Below, piece after piece: positions 1 to 9,010 of a DNA stretch of 64,000 nucleotides (within the stretch, counting starts at the first letter, position 1; each line of letters starts with the position of its first letter). The DNA lies in the NCBI GenBank assembly GCA_052386745.1, contig JBQTJW010000020.1, positions 53,515 through 117,514 of the forward strand, read 5' to 3'. The notes under the pieces are model-generated. The model did no database searches. It had not been told where the DNA came from and saw only the letters and a program-made list of their open reading frames with translations. Made by a program: the position numbers and the translations under genes. The DNA comes from Panacagrimonas sp052386745 (lineage in GTDB: Bacteria; Pseudomonadota; Gammaproteobacteria; Nevskiales; Nevskiaceae).

Positions 1-718
1 CCCGTTCCATGATGTAGGCCGACAGGCGCACGTCGACGCGGTTGCCCGCCAGGTCCAGGAAGTGGCTGCGCACGTTGCGCAGGATGAGGTCCCCGACGAG
101 CACGAAGGCCACGCCAATGGCCAGGACCCACAGCGTTTCCAGGGCCTGGTTCGGCACCACCCGGTCGTACACATTCATCACGAACAGCGGCATCGCCACG
201 GCAAACAGGTTGATGAGTGCCGCCGAAAAAAGCGCGTCCCGATACAGCAGGCGATTCTCCTGCATCACCCCCCAGAACCAGTGGCGATGTCGCTGCTGGC
301 CCACTTCCGGCGCACGTGCATCGAAGCGGAATTCCGGACGGATCAGTACGAAGGTGCCGCTGAGGCGCGCCTCGAACGCATCCATGGGCTCCTGGACTTC
401 AGCCCCGTCCTGGGCCGGATCCCGCAAGCGCGCCATCCCTCGCTCGTGGTCCAGCTCCAGCACCACCAGCGCCGTCTCCGCCTTGGTGAACGCGAGCAGC
501 GGCATCTGCTTGTTGCTGAACGCCTGCAGTTGGGTCTGCATGAACTGGAGTGCCAGCCCCGCCCGCGCCGCTGCGCGCGGCAGGAGCGCGGGTGTCAGTC
601 GCCCCTCCACCAGCGGAAGCCCGGCCACCACGGCATCCCGACTCATCGGCCGCCCATGCCCCAGCGCCACCAGCAGCAAGCATTCCAGCAAGGTATCAAC
701 CAAGTTTTTTTTGTCCAA
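1..718 (-). CDS. Type I secretion ABC permease/ATPase, N-terminal part (runs off left edge)
   Basis: Reading leftward, the translation begins LDKKNLVDTLLECLLLVALG. It continues through a degenerate C39-peptidase-like domain (about residues 1-130) into the first transmembrane segments: MPLFVMNVYDRVVPNQALE, then VLAIGVAFVLVGDLILRNVR. This pattern is typical of LssB/LapB/HlyB-type exporters that work with an HlyD adaptor and TolC to secrete RTX proteins or adhesins across both membranes. About 239 of some 700 residues are present; the ATP-binding domain lies outside the window. No ATG precedes the conserved N-terminus in frame and a TGA lies upstream near 820, so I chose the TTG at 718. The first in-frame ATG, near 632, would remove conserved sequence. 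The partner adaptor is not visible. Confidence 0.85.
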   Translation of the reverse strand, partial: MDKKNLVDTLLECLLLVALGHGRPMSRDAVVAGLPLVEGRLTPALLPRAAARAGLALQFMQTQLQAFSNKQMPLLAFTKAETALVVLELDHERGMARLRDPAQDGAEVQEPMDAFEARLSGTFVLIRPEFRFDARAPEVGQQRHRHWFWGVMQENRLLYRDALFSAALINLFAVAMPLFVMNVYDRVVPNQALETLWVLAIGVAFVLVGDLILRNVRSHFLDLAGNRVDVRLSAYIMER

Positions 719-942
719 GGCGTAATGGGAAGCGGCTTCCGAACCGGCGGCGGCATGGGCCGGGCAGCGTTCGGCAAGCGTGATGGTGCCGCATCCGAAG
801 CGACTTGCGTTCAGAAATCCCGATCAAGCGCTCGCTGGGCCGCATCAATGGCGCGTCGGAATGCTGACGCGGCTCACGCAGCGAGGCCCGTCCTGCGGAG
901 CGCGTTCACGACCCGTTTGCCGGGACCACTCCGAGCGCTCGA

Positions 943-2439
943 TCAGCGCCGGGTGAGGGACCCCAGCAGGCCGCGCAGCAGCATCCTTCCCACCTCCCGG
1001 CCCACGGACGAGGCGACGCTGCGGGTGGCGCTCTTCACCGCGGACTCCAGCACGCTGTCAGTGCGGCGACTGGCGCCTGCCCCGCGCGGCCGCGGCCAGG
1101 CGCGATTGACCTCGCGCGCCCAGTCGTCCCTGCCCGAGTTCCCGTCCATGGTTGCCTGTCCCGCGCTGCCGGCCCGTTGCGCGAGCAGTTCGTAGGCCGA
1201 CTCGCGGTCGAGCGCTTTCTCGTACCGTCCCGCCACCGGGCTGCGGCCGAGGACCAGCTGCCGCTCGGCAGGGAGAAGTGCGCCCATGCGTGAACGTGGC
1301 GGGCGGAAGAGGGTGCGCTCCACCACGCCTGGCACGCCGCCTTCCTGGAGCGTGGACACCAGGGCCTCGCCCACGCCGAGCGTGGTGATGACCTCTTCGA
1401 CATCCAGGCGGGGATTGGGCCGGAACGTCTCCGCAGCCGCCCGCACGGCCTTCTGATCCCGCGGGGTGAATGCGCGCAGTGCGTGCTGCACCCGATTGCC
1501 GAGCTGTCCAAGCACGGCGTCGGGCAGATCGACGGGATTCTGGGTCACGAAATAAATGCCCACGCCCTTGGATCGGATGAGCCGCACCACCTGTTCGATC
1601 TTGTCCAGCAGCGCTTTCGGGGCGTCCTTGAACAGCAGGTGGGCCTCGTCGAAGAAGAACACCAGCTTCGGCTTGTCCAGGTCGCCGGCTTCAGGCAGTT
1701 CTTCGAACAGTTCGGCGAGTAGCCAGAGCAGGAAGGTGGCGTAGAGGCGCGGCCGCTGGTAGAGCTTGTCAGCAGCCAGGATATTCACGATGCCACGGCC
1801 CGACAGGTCGGTGCGCATCAGGTCGGCGAGTTCCAGCGCCGGTTCGCCAAAAAACGCCGCGCCGCCTTCCTGTTCCAGCGCGACCAGCCCGCGCTGGATC
1901 GCCCCCACCGATGCCGTGCTGATGAGCCCGTACTCGCTTCCGAGCTGCCTGGCATTTTCCGCGACATGCGCCAAGGCCGCGCGCAGGTCCTTGAGATCCA
2001 GCAGCAGCAGACCCTGATCGTCACACAGCTTGAACACCAGCGTCAGCACCGCTTCCTGTACGTCTGACAGGTCGAGCAGCCGTGCCAGTAGGCTGGGTCC
2101 CATGTCAGACACGGTGCCGCGAACCGGGTGTCCCTGCTCGCCGAACACGTCCCAGAACACCGCGGGACAGGCTTGCGGTGCGTAACCCGCGAATCCGACC
2201 TGCGATGCACGTTCGGCAAGCCTGGGCTGGAGTTCTCCCGGGGCTGCAATGCCGGACAGGTCGCCCTTGATGTCCGCCGCAAAGACCGGGACGCCGAGGT
2301 CCGAAAATCCTTCGGCCAGCACCTGGAGCGTGATGGTCTTGCCGGTTCCGGTGGCGCCGGCAATCAGGCCGTGCCGGTTGGCGTAACGCGCCAGGATGAG
2401 CTGGGGCGTTTCACCCTTGCCGATCAGTAGTGAGTCCAT
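943..2439 (-). CDS. HerA-like / DUF853 (YjgR family) ATPase
   Basis: A 498-residue P-loop ATPase of the YjgR/DUF853 family. Walker A is GATGTGKT about 30 residues in, followed by VFAADIKGDLSG. The Walker B region is KLVFFFDEAHLLF and a sensor-like segment is GIYFVTQNPVDLP. These are hallmarks of HerA/FtsK-related motor ATPases; the exact role of YjgR proteins is not established. The ORF stays open upstream of the chosen start, but MDSLLIGKGETPQLIL matches the usual N-terminus of the family, so the ATG at 2439 is preferred. The C-terminal 70 residues are basic and low in complexity. The next gene on this strand starts 224 nt downstream. Confidence 0.88.
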   Translation of the reverse strand: MDSLLIGKGETPQLILARYANRHGLIAGATGTGKTITLQVLAEGFSDLGVPVFAADIKGDLSGIAAPGELQPRLAERASQVGFAGYAPQACPAVFWDVFGEQGHPVRGTVSDMGPSLLARLLDLSDVQEAVLTLVFKLCDDQGLLLLDLKDLRAALAHVAENARQLGSEYGLISTASVGAIQRGLVALEQEGGAAFFGEPALELADLMRTDLSGRGIVNILAADKLYQRPRLYATFLLWLLAELFEELPEAGDLDKPKLVFFFDEAHLLFKDAPKALLDKIEQVVRLIRSKGVGIYFVTQNPVDLPDAVLGQLGNRVQHALRAFTPRDQKAVRAAAETFRPNPRLDVEEVITTLGVGEALVSTLQEGGVPGVVERTLFRPPRSRMGALLPAERQLVLGRSPVAGRYEKALDRESAYELLAQRAGSAGQATMDGNSGRDDWAREVNRAWPRPRGAGASRRTDSVLESAVKSATRSVASSVGREVGRMLLRGLLGSLTRR

Positions 2440-2600
2440 GAGGTCGATCCCGATGAGATTCCGTCCGCTTATCGTGCCGTATCGACCACCGCAATGACGA
2501 TGACTCACGTCCCGTACGATCATCCATACAGTACCGAGGCTTGCGTTCCCGTGTCTCAAACTTTGAAGTGCTCGCAATGAGCCAGTCCAGGAGAAATTTC

Positions 2601-4187
2601 ATGAAGCCGATGCTACGGATGTCCATTGTCTTGGCCTGCGCGGCCGCCTGGGGGTCGGGGCCAGCCGCCGCGGCCACCCCGAAGGACTACATGCTGACCT
2701 ATATCGTCGATACCGACGGCACCCAGGCGAAGGGCGTGGTGCTGGTGAAGTCCAACGACTTCACGACCAAATCGTTCGTGAGTGGTTCCACCGCCGTCGT
2801 CGACCCGCAGATCCATCGCACCGGCACCCCTCAGGGCGATGTGCTGATCAACTATCGCCCGCACTTCCTGATTTACGGCCAGGGTGGAAAATGGCGGCGC
2901 GTGTCCCTGCGCGCCGGCCTGCAGCCCACCTCCAGCCAAATTTCCTCCGAGAGCCTGGTTGCCAAGCGCTGCCTCACGTCGAGGCTGATCCCGGTCGATT
3001 TCAAAGTCGCGGATTCGCCTTTCCTGCTGTACCAGCTGCCCGGGCCTGATGGAAAGTGCGGCAAGGGGGGCGACGACATTTTCCGCACCGTGAAGATCAC
3101 CGACGCGGCCACCACCGCCCCAGTCAAGGTAAAGGCCCAGACCCTGCTCCTCACGCAGATTTACTCAGGGGAAGGCGCCCTCCTGGCCCATCTCGGCGTG
3201 CAGCGCAACAAGACGCTCACCCGGTTCAACTCGACCCTGACCACCACCAAGGACGTGCTGACCGACGTCACCCAGTTCGTACCTGCCGGGCAGGCTGGCA
3301 ATGGCATGGTCGTGGCCATCGTCAACGGCAATCTGCGCCGCATCCAGGTGGACGGGACGCCTGATGCCATCCCGCTGCGCACCCCGGTCACGGGGTTCCA
3401 GGTCAAGGAAGCCGTGGTCCGTAACGACCTCGTATACTGGGTGGAACAATCCGCACTCGACCCCCAGAATCCGACGGCCAGCAAGTCGGCGCGAATCTTC
3501 CGTGTGCCGGTCGCCGGAGGGACCGTCGTGCAGATGGTCACGGCCAACTCGGCGCTTTCAATCAGCGGATTCACCACGAACAAGCTGCTCTACTCGGAAG
3601 GAGGCGGCATCACCGCCAGCGGCATCGTGCCGGTGAAGCTCAAGGCCATCGCCCGCACCGCCGCCGCTGGCGCGGCCTCGTCGTCCCTGTACACGGAGTC
3701 GCAAGGATTCCTGCAGGTGTTCAACACGCGAGGCAGCCGCGTGTTCTTCAACACCTTCTCGATCGGCGTGAGCGGCCAGACGCAGACCGCTCGCACGGTC
3801 CTCGACAACGCGACCGGGGCCGGCAATCAAGGTGCCGGATCGGCCTGGATTGGCAGCCAGATCGACGTGCAGCCACTCAGCGATGCGAGCAGCAGCAACG
3901 TGGTGCGCTTGCTCCTTGCCCGCAACGGGCTCGACAGGACGACCCGTGGCGCCGCGCTCTTTTCGTTTGATCCGGCGTCCCTTGCGTCTGCTGCACTGCC
4001 CGGCGCGGATCTGTTGGACAACAATACGCCGTCGCTCGGCGTCGCAATTGGCCCCGCCGGCCTCGGGAACGTGAGCGTCGAGAACGAGGAGGACGGCAAT
4101 CTGGACGTGTTTGCGTTCGACCTGGTCGGCAAGCGCTTCAAGCGCCTGGTCAACAATACCGTCGCCAGCGAGGTTCCGGTGTACTGA
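2601..4187 (+). CDS. Secreted protein of unknown function
   Basis: 528 residues. The ATG at 2601 has an AGGAG Shine-Dalgarno about 8 nt upstream and opens a clear Sec signal peptide (MKPMLRMSIVLACAAAWGSG, cleavage probably after PAAAA). The mature part is rich in Thr, Val, Gly and Asn, with recurring strand-turn patterns such as GGTVVQMVTANSALSISGF and NDLVYWVEQS, suggesting a beta-propeller-like or other all-beta fold. I see no catalytic motif, no lipobox and no membrane anchor, so a periplasmic or exported protein is inferred. It stands alone between divergent and convergent neighbours and is followed by a hairpin terminator. Confidence 0.8.
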   Translation: MKPMLRMSIVLACAAAWGSGPAAAATPKDYMLTYIVDTDGTQAKGVVLVKSNDFTTKSFVSGSTAVVDPQIHRTGTPQGDVLINYRPHFLIYGQGGKWRRVSLRAGLQPTSSQISSESLVAKRCLTSRLIPVDFKVADSPFLLYQLPGPDGKCGKGGDDIFRTVKITDAATTAPVKVKAQTLLLTQIYSGEGALLAHLGVQRNKTLTRFNSTLTTTKDVLTDVTQFVPAGQAGNGMVVAIVNGNLRRIQVDGTPDAIPLRTPVTGFQVKEAVVRNDLVYWVEQSALDPQNPTASKSARIFRVPVAGGTVVQMVTANSALSISGFTTNKLLYSEGGGITASGIVPVKLKAIARTAAAGAASSSLYTESQGFLQVFNTRGSRVFFNTFSIGVSGQTQTARTVLDNATGAGNQGAGSAWIGSQIDVQPLSDASSSNVVRLLLARNGLDRTTRGAALFSFDPASLASAALPGADLLDNNTPSLGVAIGPAGLGNVSVENEEDGNLDVFAFDLVGKRFKRLVNNTVASEVPVY

Positions 4188-4210
4188 CGCCAGCCTGGAG
4201 TCCGACTCTC

Positions 4211-4243
4211 CCGGTGCCGTGCCCGTCGCGGCACCGGATTTCT
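4211..4243 (+). terminator. Intrinsic terminator after the secreted-protein gene
   Basis: A perfect 9-bp stem, CCGGTGCCG (4211-4219) with CGGCACCGG (4229-4237), and a 9-nt loop. It begins 24 nt after the stop codon and is followed by ATTTCT. The U-tract is weak. Confidence 0.6.
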
Positions 4244-4351
4244 GGCTGAGCCAGGCGGTCGACCCCCCGGCAGAGCACCGTTTCTCGATCGAACTGAAGC
4301 GTTCCCGGGCATGGCGCCGCCACCATGCGCAAAATCACCTGATCGTCGGGC

Positions 4352-4388
4352 AAAAAAAAGCCCGGCGAATCGGGGAAATTCGCCGGGC
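4352..4388 (-). terminator. Intrinsic terminator for polA
   Basis: On the minus strand, an 11-bp perfect stem (4378-4388 with 4360-4370, GCCCGGCGAAT/ATTCGCCGGGC) with a 7-nt loop is followed directly by eight U residues (plus-strand A-run 4352-4359). It lies about 240 nt past the polA stop and is the best rho-independent terminator in the window. Confidence 0.85.
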
Positions 4389-4626
4389 CAGCTTGCTCCG
4401 GCTTGGGGACGCCGGACCCGCCTAGGGAGTGAAGGCGGGGAGCGAGGAAGGGAGGTCCGTCGCTCGTAGTAATAGACTGCGATGCGGGGAGAAAGTTCGC
4501 GCCGAATCGAAAAGAATTTGCGCATTGCGTCACAAATGGCTTCAACCGTCTGATGCGCAATGAATTCTTTATTTGAACCGAGTTCAGGATGACCCGAACC
4601 CGAACCGAACCCGGCACCGGAACCGC

Positions 4627-7386
4627 TCAACTCGTGGCGTGACCCTCGGCCGTGTGGGCCGCATCCCAGTTCTGGCCCACCCCGAAATCCGCGACCAGCG
4701 GAACCGCCAGCGGGTGGATGCGGCACATGCGGCCCGCGATCTGGGGCGCCAGGCCGGACAGGTCTTCGACCGGGCCTTCGAACACGAGTTCGTCGTGCAC
4801 CTGCATGATCATCCGCACCTGCGGCGTGTTGGCGTCCAGCCACTGCTGCACGTCGATCATGGCCAGCTTGATGAGGTCGGCGGCGGTGCCCTGCAGGGGT
4901 GCGTTGATGGCGGTGCGCTCGGCGTACTGGCGCAGGCCCTGGTTGCGGGACTGGATGTTGGGTAGGTACAGCCGGCGCCCGAACAGGGTTTCCACGTAGC
5001 CGGTGGCGCGCGCCGATTCGCGCGTGCCGTCCATGAAGCGCTTCACGCCCGGGTAGCGGCCGAAGAAGCGTTCGATGTACTCCGCCGCTTCCGCCCGCGG
5101 AATGGCCAGCTGCCTCGCCAGCCCGAACGCGGAGATGCCGTAGATCAGGCCGAAGTTGATGGCCTTGGCGGCCCGGCGCCGTTCGGCCGGAACCTGGTCC
5201 AGCGGCAGGCCGAACACCTCGGCCGCCGTGGCCTGGTGGATGTCCAGCCCGGCGCGGAATGCGTCGAGCAGGCTCTCATCCCCTGAAAAATGCGCCATCA
5301 GCCGCAGTTCGATCTGCGAATAGTCGATGGACAGCAGCGCGCAGCCCGGTTCCGGCACGAAGGCCTGGCGGATGCGCCGGCCCTCCCCGGTTCGCACCGG
5401 GATGTTCTGCAGGTTGGGGTCCTGTGACGACAGCCGGCCCGTGGCCGCCACCGCCTGGTGATAGCTGGTGTGGATGCGCCCGGTGCGCGGGTTCACCGCC
5501 AGCGGCAGCTGCTCGGTGTAGGTGGAGCGCAGCTTCTGCACGCCGCGCCAGTCCAGGATCAGGCGCGGCAGCGGGTGCTCGGCGGCCAGCTGTTCCAGCA
5601 CGTCCTCGGCGGTGGACGGGTCGCCCTTGGGCGTCTTGCTGAGGACCGGCAGCTGGAGCTGCTTGAACAGAATCTCCTGCAGCTGCTTGGGCGAGCCCAG
5701 GTTGAACTCGGTGCCAGCAGCGCGAAAGGCCTCGGCCTGGAGCTCGTCCATGCGGGCGGCAAGTTCCAGCGAGATGCGGTAGAGCAGGGGGACGTCCACC
5801 CGCACGCCGGTCTGCTCGACGCGCGCCAGCACCGGCACCAGCGGCATCTCGATGTCGCGCAGCACGCGCAGCACGCCGGGCGTCTCCTGCAGGCGCGGCA
5901 GCAGGGCGTGGTGCAGGCGCAGGGTGATGTCCGCGTCTTCGGCCGAATAATCGGCCGCCCGCTCCAGCGTCACCTGGTTGAAGCTGATCTGGTTCTTGCC
6001 CTTGCCGGCCACGTCCTCGAAGGTGATGGTCTTGTGGCCCAGGTACTTGTCGGCCAGCGTGTCCATGTCGTGGCGGTTGCCGGCGGCGTCCAGCACGTAG
6101 CTTTCCAGCATCGTGTCGTAGGCCACGCCGCGCACAGTGATGCCGTGACGCGCCAGCACGTTGAGGTCGAACTTGATGTGCTGCCCGACCTTGGGCCGGG
6201 CGGCGTCCTCCAGCAGCGGCCTGAGGCGCTCACGGACCAGGTCCAGCGACAGCTGCGGCGGCGCGCCCAGGTAATCGTGCGCCACCGGCACGTACCAGCC
6301 GGCGCCTTCTTCCACGGCAAAGGCAAAACCCACCAGCCGCGCCTGGTTGGAATCCAGCGAGTCGGTTTCGGTATCCAGGCAGATGAGCGGCGCGGCCAGG
6401 AGGCGCTCGATCATTCGCGCCAGCGCAGCCTCGTCGAGCACCAGCTCGGCGCGCGTGACAAGGGCATTTGCCGGGGCGGGAACAGGGGCCGCGCCGGTTG
6501 CAGCCGGCGTGCCGGCCACGACGGCCTTGGGCAGCGCGTCTGGCGTCGAGCGCCGGCCCATGCCGAGGCGCTGGTAGAAGGCGTCCAGCAGCGCCTCGTC
6601 CGGCGTGCGCGGCACCAGGTCGTCCGGCGCAAGGCCCAGGTCTAGCGCGGTACGGATGGTCGCAAGGTCCTTGGCCATGGGCAGGATGGCGAGCCCGGCG
6701 CGAATGTTCTCGCCCAGCTTGCCCTTGATGGCGGGGGCCGCGGCCATCACGCCGTCCAGCGAACCGTACTCGGCAATGAGCCTGGCGGCGGTCTTTTCGC
6801 CCACCCCGGGAATGCCGGGAATGTTGTCGGAGGCATCGCCCATGAGCGCCAGGTAATCGACGATCTGCAGCGGCGTGACGCCGAACTTCTCCGCCACGCC
6901 GGCCGGGTCCATGCGCCGGTTCTTCATGGTGTCGAGCAGGTGCACCCCGTCCGTCACCAGCTGGGCCATGTCCTTGTCGCCGGTGACGATCAGCACCGGC
7001 TGGCCGGCGGCCGCGGCCTGCGTGGCCAGGGTGCCGATCACGTCGTCGGCCTCAACGCCCGCCACCTGCAGCACCTTGAAGCCCATGGCCTGGCACAGCT
7101 CCACCACCAGCGGGAACTGGATGACCAGGTCCTCCGGCGTGGCGCCGCGCGTGCCCTTGTACTCGGGGTAGATGTCCTCGCGGAACGTGCGTCCGGGCGG
7201 GTCAAACACCACGGCCATGCTCTTGGGCTCGTAGTCCTTCACCAGGCGCTTGAGCATGTTGTTCATGCCCAGCACGGCCCCGGTGGGCGTGTCGTCCGGC
7301 GCCTTCAGCGGCGGCAGCGCGTGGAATGCGCGGAACAGCCAGTTGCTGCCGTCGATGAGGATCAGCGGGTGCGCGGAGGAGGTCAC
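4627..7386 (-). CDS. polA: DNA polymerase I
   Basis: 919 residues, full length. It has an N-terminal 5'-3' nuclease domain (LILIDGSNWLFRAFHALPPL at the start, VTGDKDMAQLV, LMGDASDNIPGIPGVGEKTA) and a DEDD 3'-5' proofreading domain from about residue 320 (ICLDTETDSLD keeps both acidic residues, so proofreading looks intact). The family-A polymerase domain has motif A SIDYSQIELRLMAHF, the O-helix RRAAKAINFGLIYG and motif C MQVHDELVFE. The protein fills gaps and removes primers during replication and repair. The start codon is a GTG at 7386 that overlaps the lysA stop (GTGA), so translation is probably coupled to lysA. A strong terminator follows. Confidence 0.97.
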   Translation of the reverse strand: MTSSAHPLILIDGSNWLFRAFHALPPLKAPDDTPTGAVLGMNNMLKRLVKDYEPKSMAVVFDPPGRTFREDIYPEYKGTRGATPEDLVIQFPLVVELCQAMGFKVLQVAGVEADDVIGTLATQAAAAGQPVLIVTGDKDMAQLVTDGVHLLDTMKNRRMDPAGVAEKFGVTPLQIVDYLALMGDASDNIPGIPGVGEKTAARLIAEYGSLDGVMAAAPAIKGKLGENIRAGLAILPMAKDLATIRTALDLGLAPDDLVPRTPDEALLDAFYQRLGMGRRSTPDALPKAVVAGTPAATGAAPVPAPANALVTRAELVLDEAALARMIERLLAAPLICLDTETDSLDSNQARLVGFAFAVEEGAGWYVPVAHDYLGAPPQLSLDLVRERLRPLLEDAARPKVGQHIKFDLNVLARHGITVRGVAYDTMLESYVLDAAGNRHDMDTLADKYLGHKTITFEDVAGKGKNQISFNQVTLERAADYSAEDADITLRLHHALLPRLQETPGVLRVLRDIEMPLVPVLARVEQTGVRVDVPLLYRISLELAARMDELQAEAFRAAGTEFNLGSPKQLQEILFKQLQLPVLSKTPKGDPSTAEDVLEQLAAEHPLPRLILDWRGVQKLRSTYTEQLPLAVNPRTGRIHTSYHQAVAATGRLSSQDPNLQNIPVRTGEGRRIRQAFVPEPGCALLSIDYSQIELRLMAHFSGDESLLDAFRAGLDIHQATAAEVFGLPLDQVPAERRRAAKAINFGLIYGISAFGLARQLAIPRAEAAEYIERFFGRYPGVKRFMDGTRESARATGYVETLFGRRLYLPNIQSRNQGLRQYAERTAINAPLQGTAADLIKLAMIDVQQWLDANTPQVRMIMQVHDELVFEGPVEDLSGLAPQIAGRMCRIHPLAVPLVADFGVGQNWDAAHTAEGHATS

Positions 7387-8633
7387 GGCAGCAGCTTCTC
7401 GCCGCGCACCAGGTCGTCGTAGGTCTCGCGCGCCCGCACGAGCAGGGCGTGGTCGCCGTCCACCATGACCTCGGCGGCGCGGCCGCGGGTGTTGTAGTTG
7501 CTGGACATGACAAAACCATAGGCGCCGGCGGTGCGCACGGCCAGCAGGTCGCCCTCGGCAATGGCCAGCTCGCGGTCCTTGCCCAGCCAGTCGCCGGTTT
7601 CGCAGACGGGGCCGACCACGTCGTAGCTCTGCGGCTGGGCGAGCGCGTTCTCGCGCACGGGGACGATGTCCATCCAGGCCTGGTAGAGCGCGGGGCGCAG
7701 CAGGTCGTTCATCGCTGCATCGACGACGGCAAAGTGCTTGGCCTCGCCCTGCTTGATGAGCTCCACGCGCATCACCAGGATGCCGGCGTTGCCGGCAATG
7801 GCGCGACCGGGCTCGGTCATGATCTTCAGGTGGCGGCCGGCCAGCTTGGGCAGGAAGGCCCGCGCCCAGTCGGCCGGCTCGGTGGGCTGCTCGTTGCGGT
7901 AGCGCACGCCCAGGCCGCCGCCCACGTCCAGGTGCTCGAAGAAGATGCCCTGGTCCGCCAGCCGGTCCACCAGCGCCAGCACGCGGTCCAGCGCGTCGAG
8001 GTAGGGCGAGACGTCCAGCAGCTGCGAACCGATGTGGCTGGCGATGCCGCTGATGTGGATGCCGGACATGGCGCGCGCCTCCAGGTACAGGCGCTCGGCC
8101 GTCACCAGGTCCACTCCGAACTTGTTCTGCTTGAGGCCGGTGGAGATGTAGGGATGGGTCTTGGCGTCCACGTCCGGGTTCACGCGCAGCGCGATGTGCG
8201 CGCGCACGCCCAGTTCCTGCGCGATGCCGTCCAGCCGCCGCAGTTCGGACTCGGACTCCACGTTGAAGCAGCCCACTCGCTGTTCCAGGGCGAAGCGCAG
8301 TTCGTGGGCCGTCTTGCCCACGCCGGAGAACACCACCTTGGCCGGGTTGCCGCCCGCTGCCAGCACGCGGCGCAGCTCGCCGGCCGACACGATGTCGAAG
8401 CCCGATCCGAGCCGCGCCAGCACGCCCAGCACGGCCAGGTTGGAGTTGGCCTTCACCGCGAAGCAGACCTGGTGCGGCACCTCCGCCAGCGCCTCGTCGA
8501 AGGCGCGGTAGTGGCGCTCCAGCGTGGCGCGCGAGTAGACGTAGCAGGGCGTGCCGAAGCTCTCGGCAATCGAGGACACGGTGACGGACTCGGCGTAGAG
8601 CTCGCCGTCGCGGAAGTTGAAATGGTCCGTCAC
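7383..8633 (-). CDS. lysA: Diaminopimelate decarboxylase
   Basis: 416 residues; a PLP-dependent alanine-racemase-fold decarboxylase converting meso-2,6-diaminopimelate to L-lysine, the last step of lysine synthesis. The PLP lysine lies in CFAVKANSNLAVL near residue 60. Other family signatures are HIGSQLLDVSPY, LDVGGGLGVRY, EPGRAIAGNAG and the substrate-binding GPVCETGDWLGKDREL. It starts with GTG at 8633, overlapping the lptM stop, and its own stop overlaps the polA start. The lptM-lysA pair is conserved in gammaproteobacteria; polA as third member is less usual. Confidence 0.97.
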   Translation of the reverse strand: MTDHFNFRDGELYAESVTVSSIAESFGTPCYVYSRATLERHYRAFDEALAEVPHQVCFAVKANSNLAVLGVLARLGSGFDIVSAGELRRVLAAGGNPAKVVFSGVGKTAHELRFALEQRVGCFNVESESELRRLDGIAQELGVRAHIALRVNPDVDAKTHPYISTGLKQNKFGVDLVTAERLYLEARAMSGIHISGIASHIGSQLLDVSPYLDALDRVLALVDRLADQGIFFEHLDVGGGLGVRYRNEQPTEPADWARAFLPKLAGRHLKIMTEPGRAIAGNAGILVMRVELIKQGEAKHFAVVDAAMNDLLRPALYQAWMDIVPVRENALAQPQSYDVVGPVCETGDWLGKDRELAIAEGDLLAVRTAGAYGFVMSSNYNTRGRAAEVMVDGDHALLVRARETYDDLVRGEKLLP

Positions 8634-8926
8634 GGCTGGGCGGGTTCCGGTGCGGGGGTGGTGGCGGCAGGCGCGCCGGGACTGGCGTCGTCTTTGTCCT
8701 TGACCTTGTCCTCGTCCGGCTTCACCGGGTCGGACGCGGGCGCCGCCGGCGTGCCGGGAGCCGCGGCCGGTGCCGGCGCAGACGGCGCAGACGGCGCAGC
8801 CGGACGTGTCGCGGCGGGCAGCACCGAGCCGTGTCCCGGCGGCGGCTTGCTGCCCGGGTGGTACAGCGGGCCGGTCTGGCCGCAGGCGGCGAGCACAAGA
8901 AGGCAGGGCAGAATCGCGAAGCGCAT
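8630..8926 (-). CDS. lptM: LptM-like small lipoprotein (YifL family)
   Basis: 98 residues. MRFAILPCLLVLAACGQTGP is a type II signal peptide with lipobox LAAC, so the mature protein should begin at the acylated Cys and sit in the outer membrane. The family signature CGQTGPLYHP follows at once. LptM is known to stabilise the LPS translocon LptD/LptE. The rest is a Pro/Ala-rich tail with a charged DEDKVKDKDDA segment, probably disordered and longer than in the enteric homologue. An in-frame upstream ATG at 8986 is rejected because it would bury the signal peptide. The stop overlaps the lysA GTG start. Confidence 0.85.
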   Translation of the reverse strand: MRFAILPCLLVLAACGQTGPLYHPGSKPPPGHGSVLPAATRPAAPSAPSAPAPAAAPGTPAAPASDPVKPDEDKVKDKDDASPGAPAATTPAPEPAQP

Positions 8927-9010
8927 GGGCTGATCGTTTCCGCCGAAGCGGTAATCCATTAACGTGCCGCGCATTCTATCCGTCACGATCCTCCGCCGAT
9001 TTCACCGCAT

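Larger units (their letters stand above)
4188..4626. other. Convergent intergenic region with two opposed terminators
   Basis: A 439-nt gene-free stretch between the secreted-protein gene and polA, which converge on it. It contains one hairpin terminator for each strand, listed separately. A further short inverted repeat, CCCGCC/GGCGGG, lies around 4418-4441. A CCGAA-rich run lies near 4593-4610. No protein-coding or RNA gene was recognised. Confidence 0.7.

Noticed and set aside
62..1195. Open frame of 377 codons on the plus strand at the left edge
   Set aside because: It is antisense to the type I secretion gene and the 3' part of the HerA-like gene, both supported by motifs.
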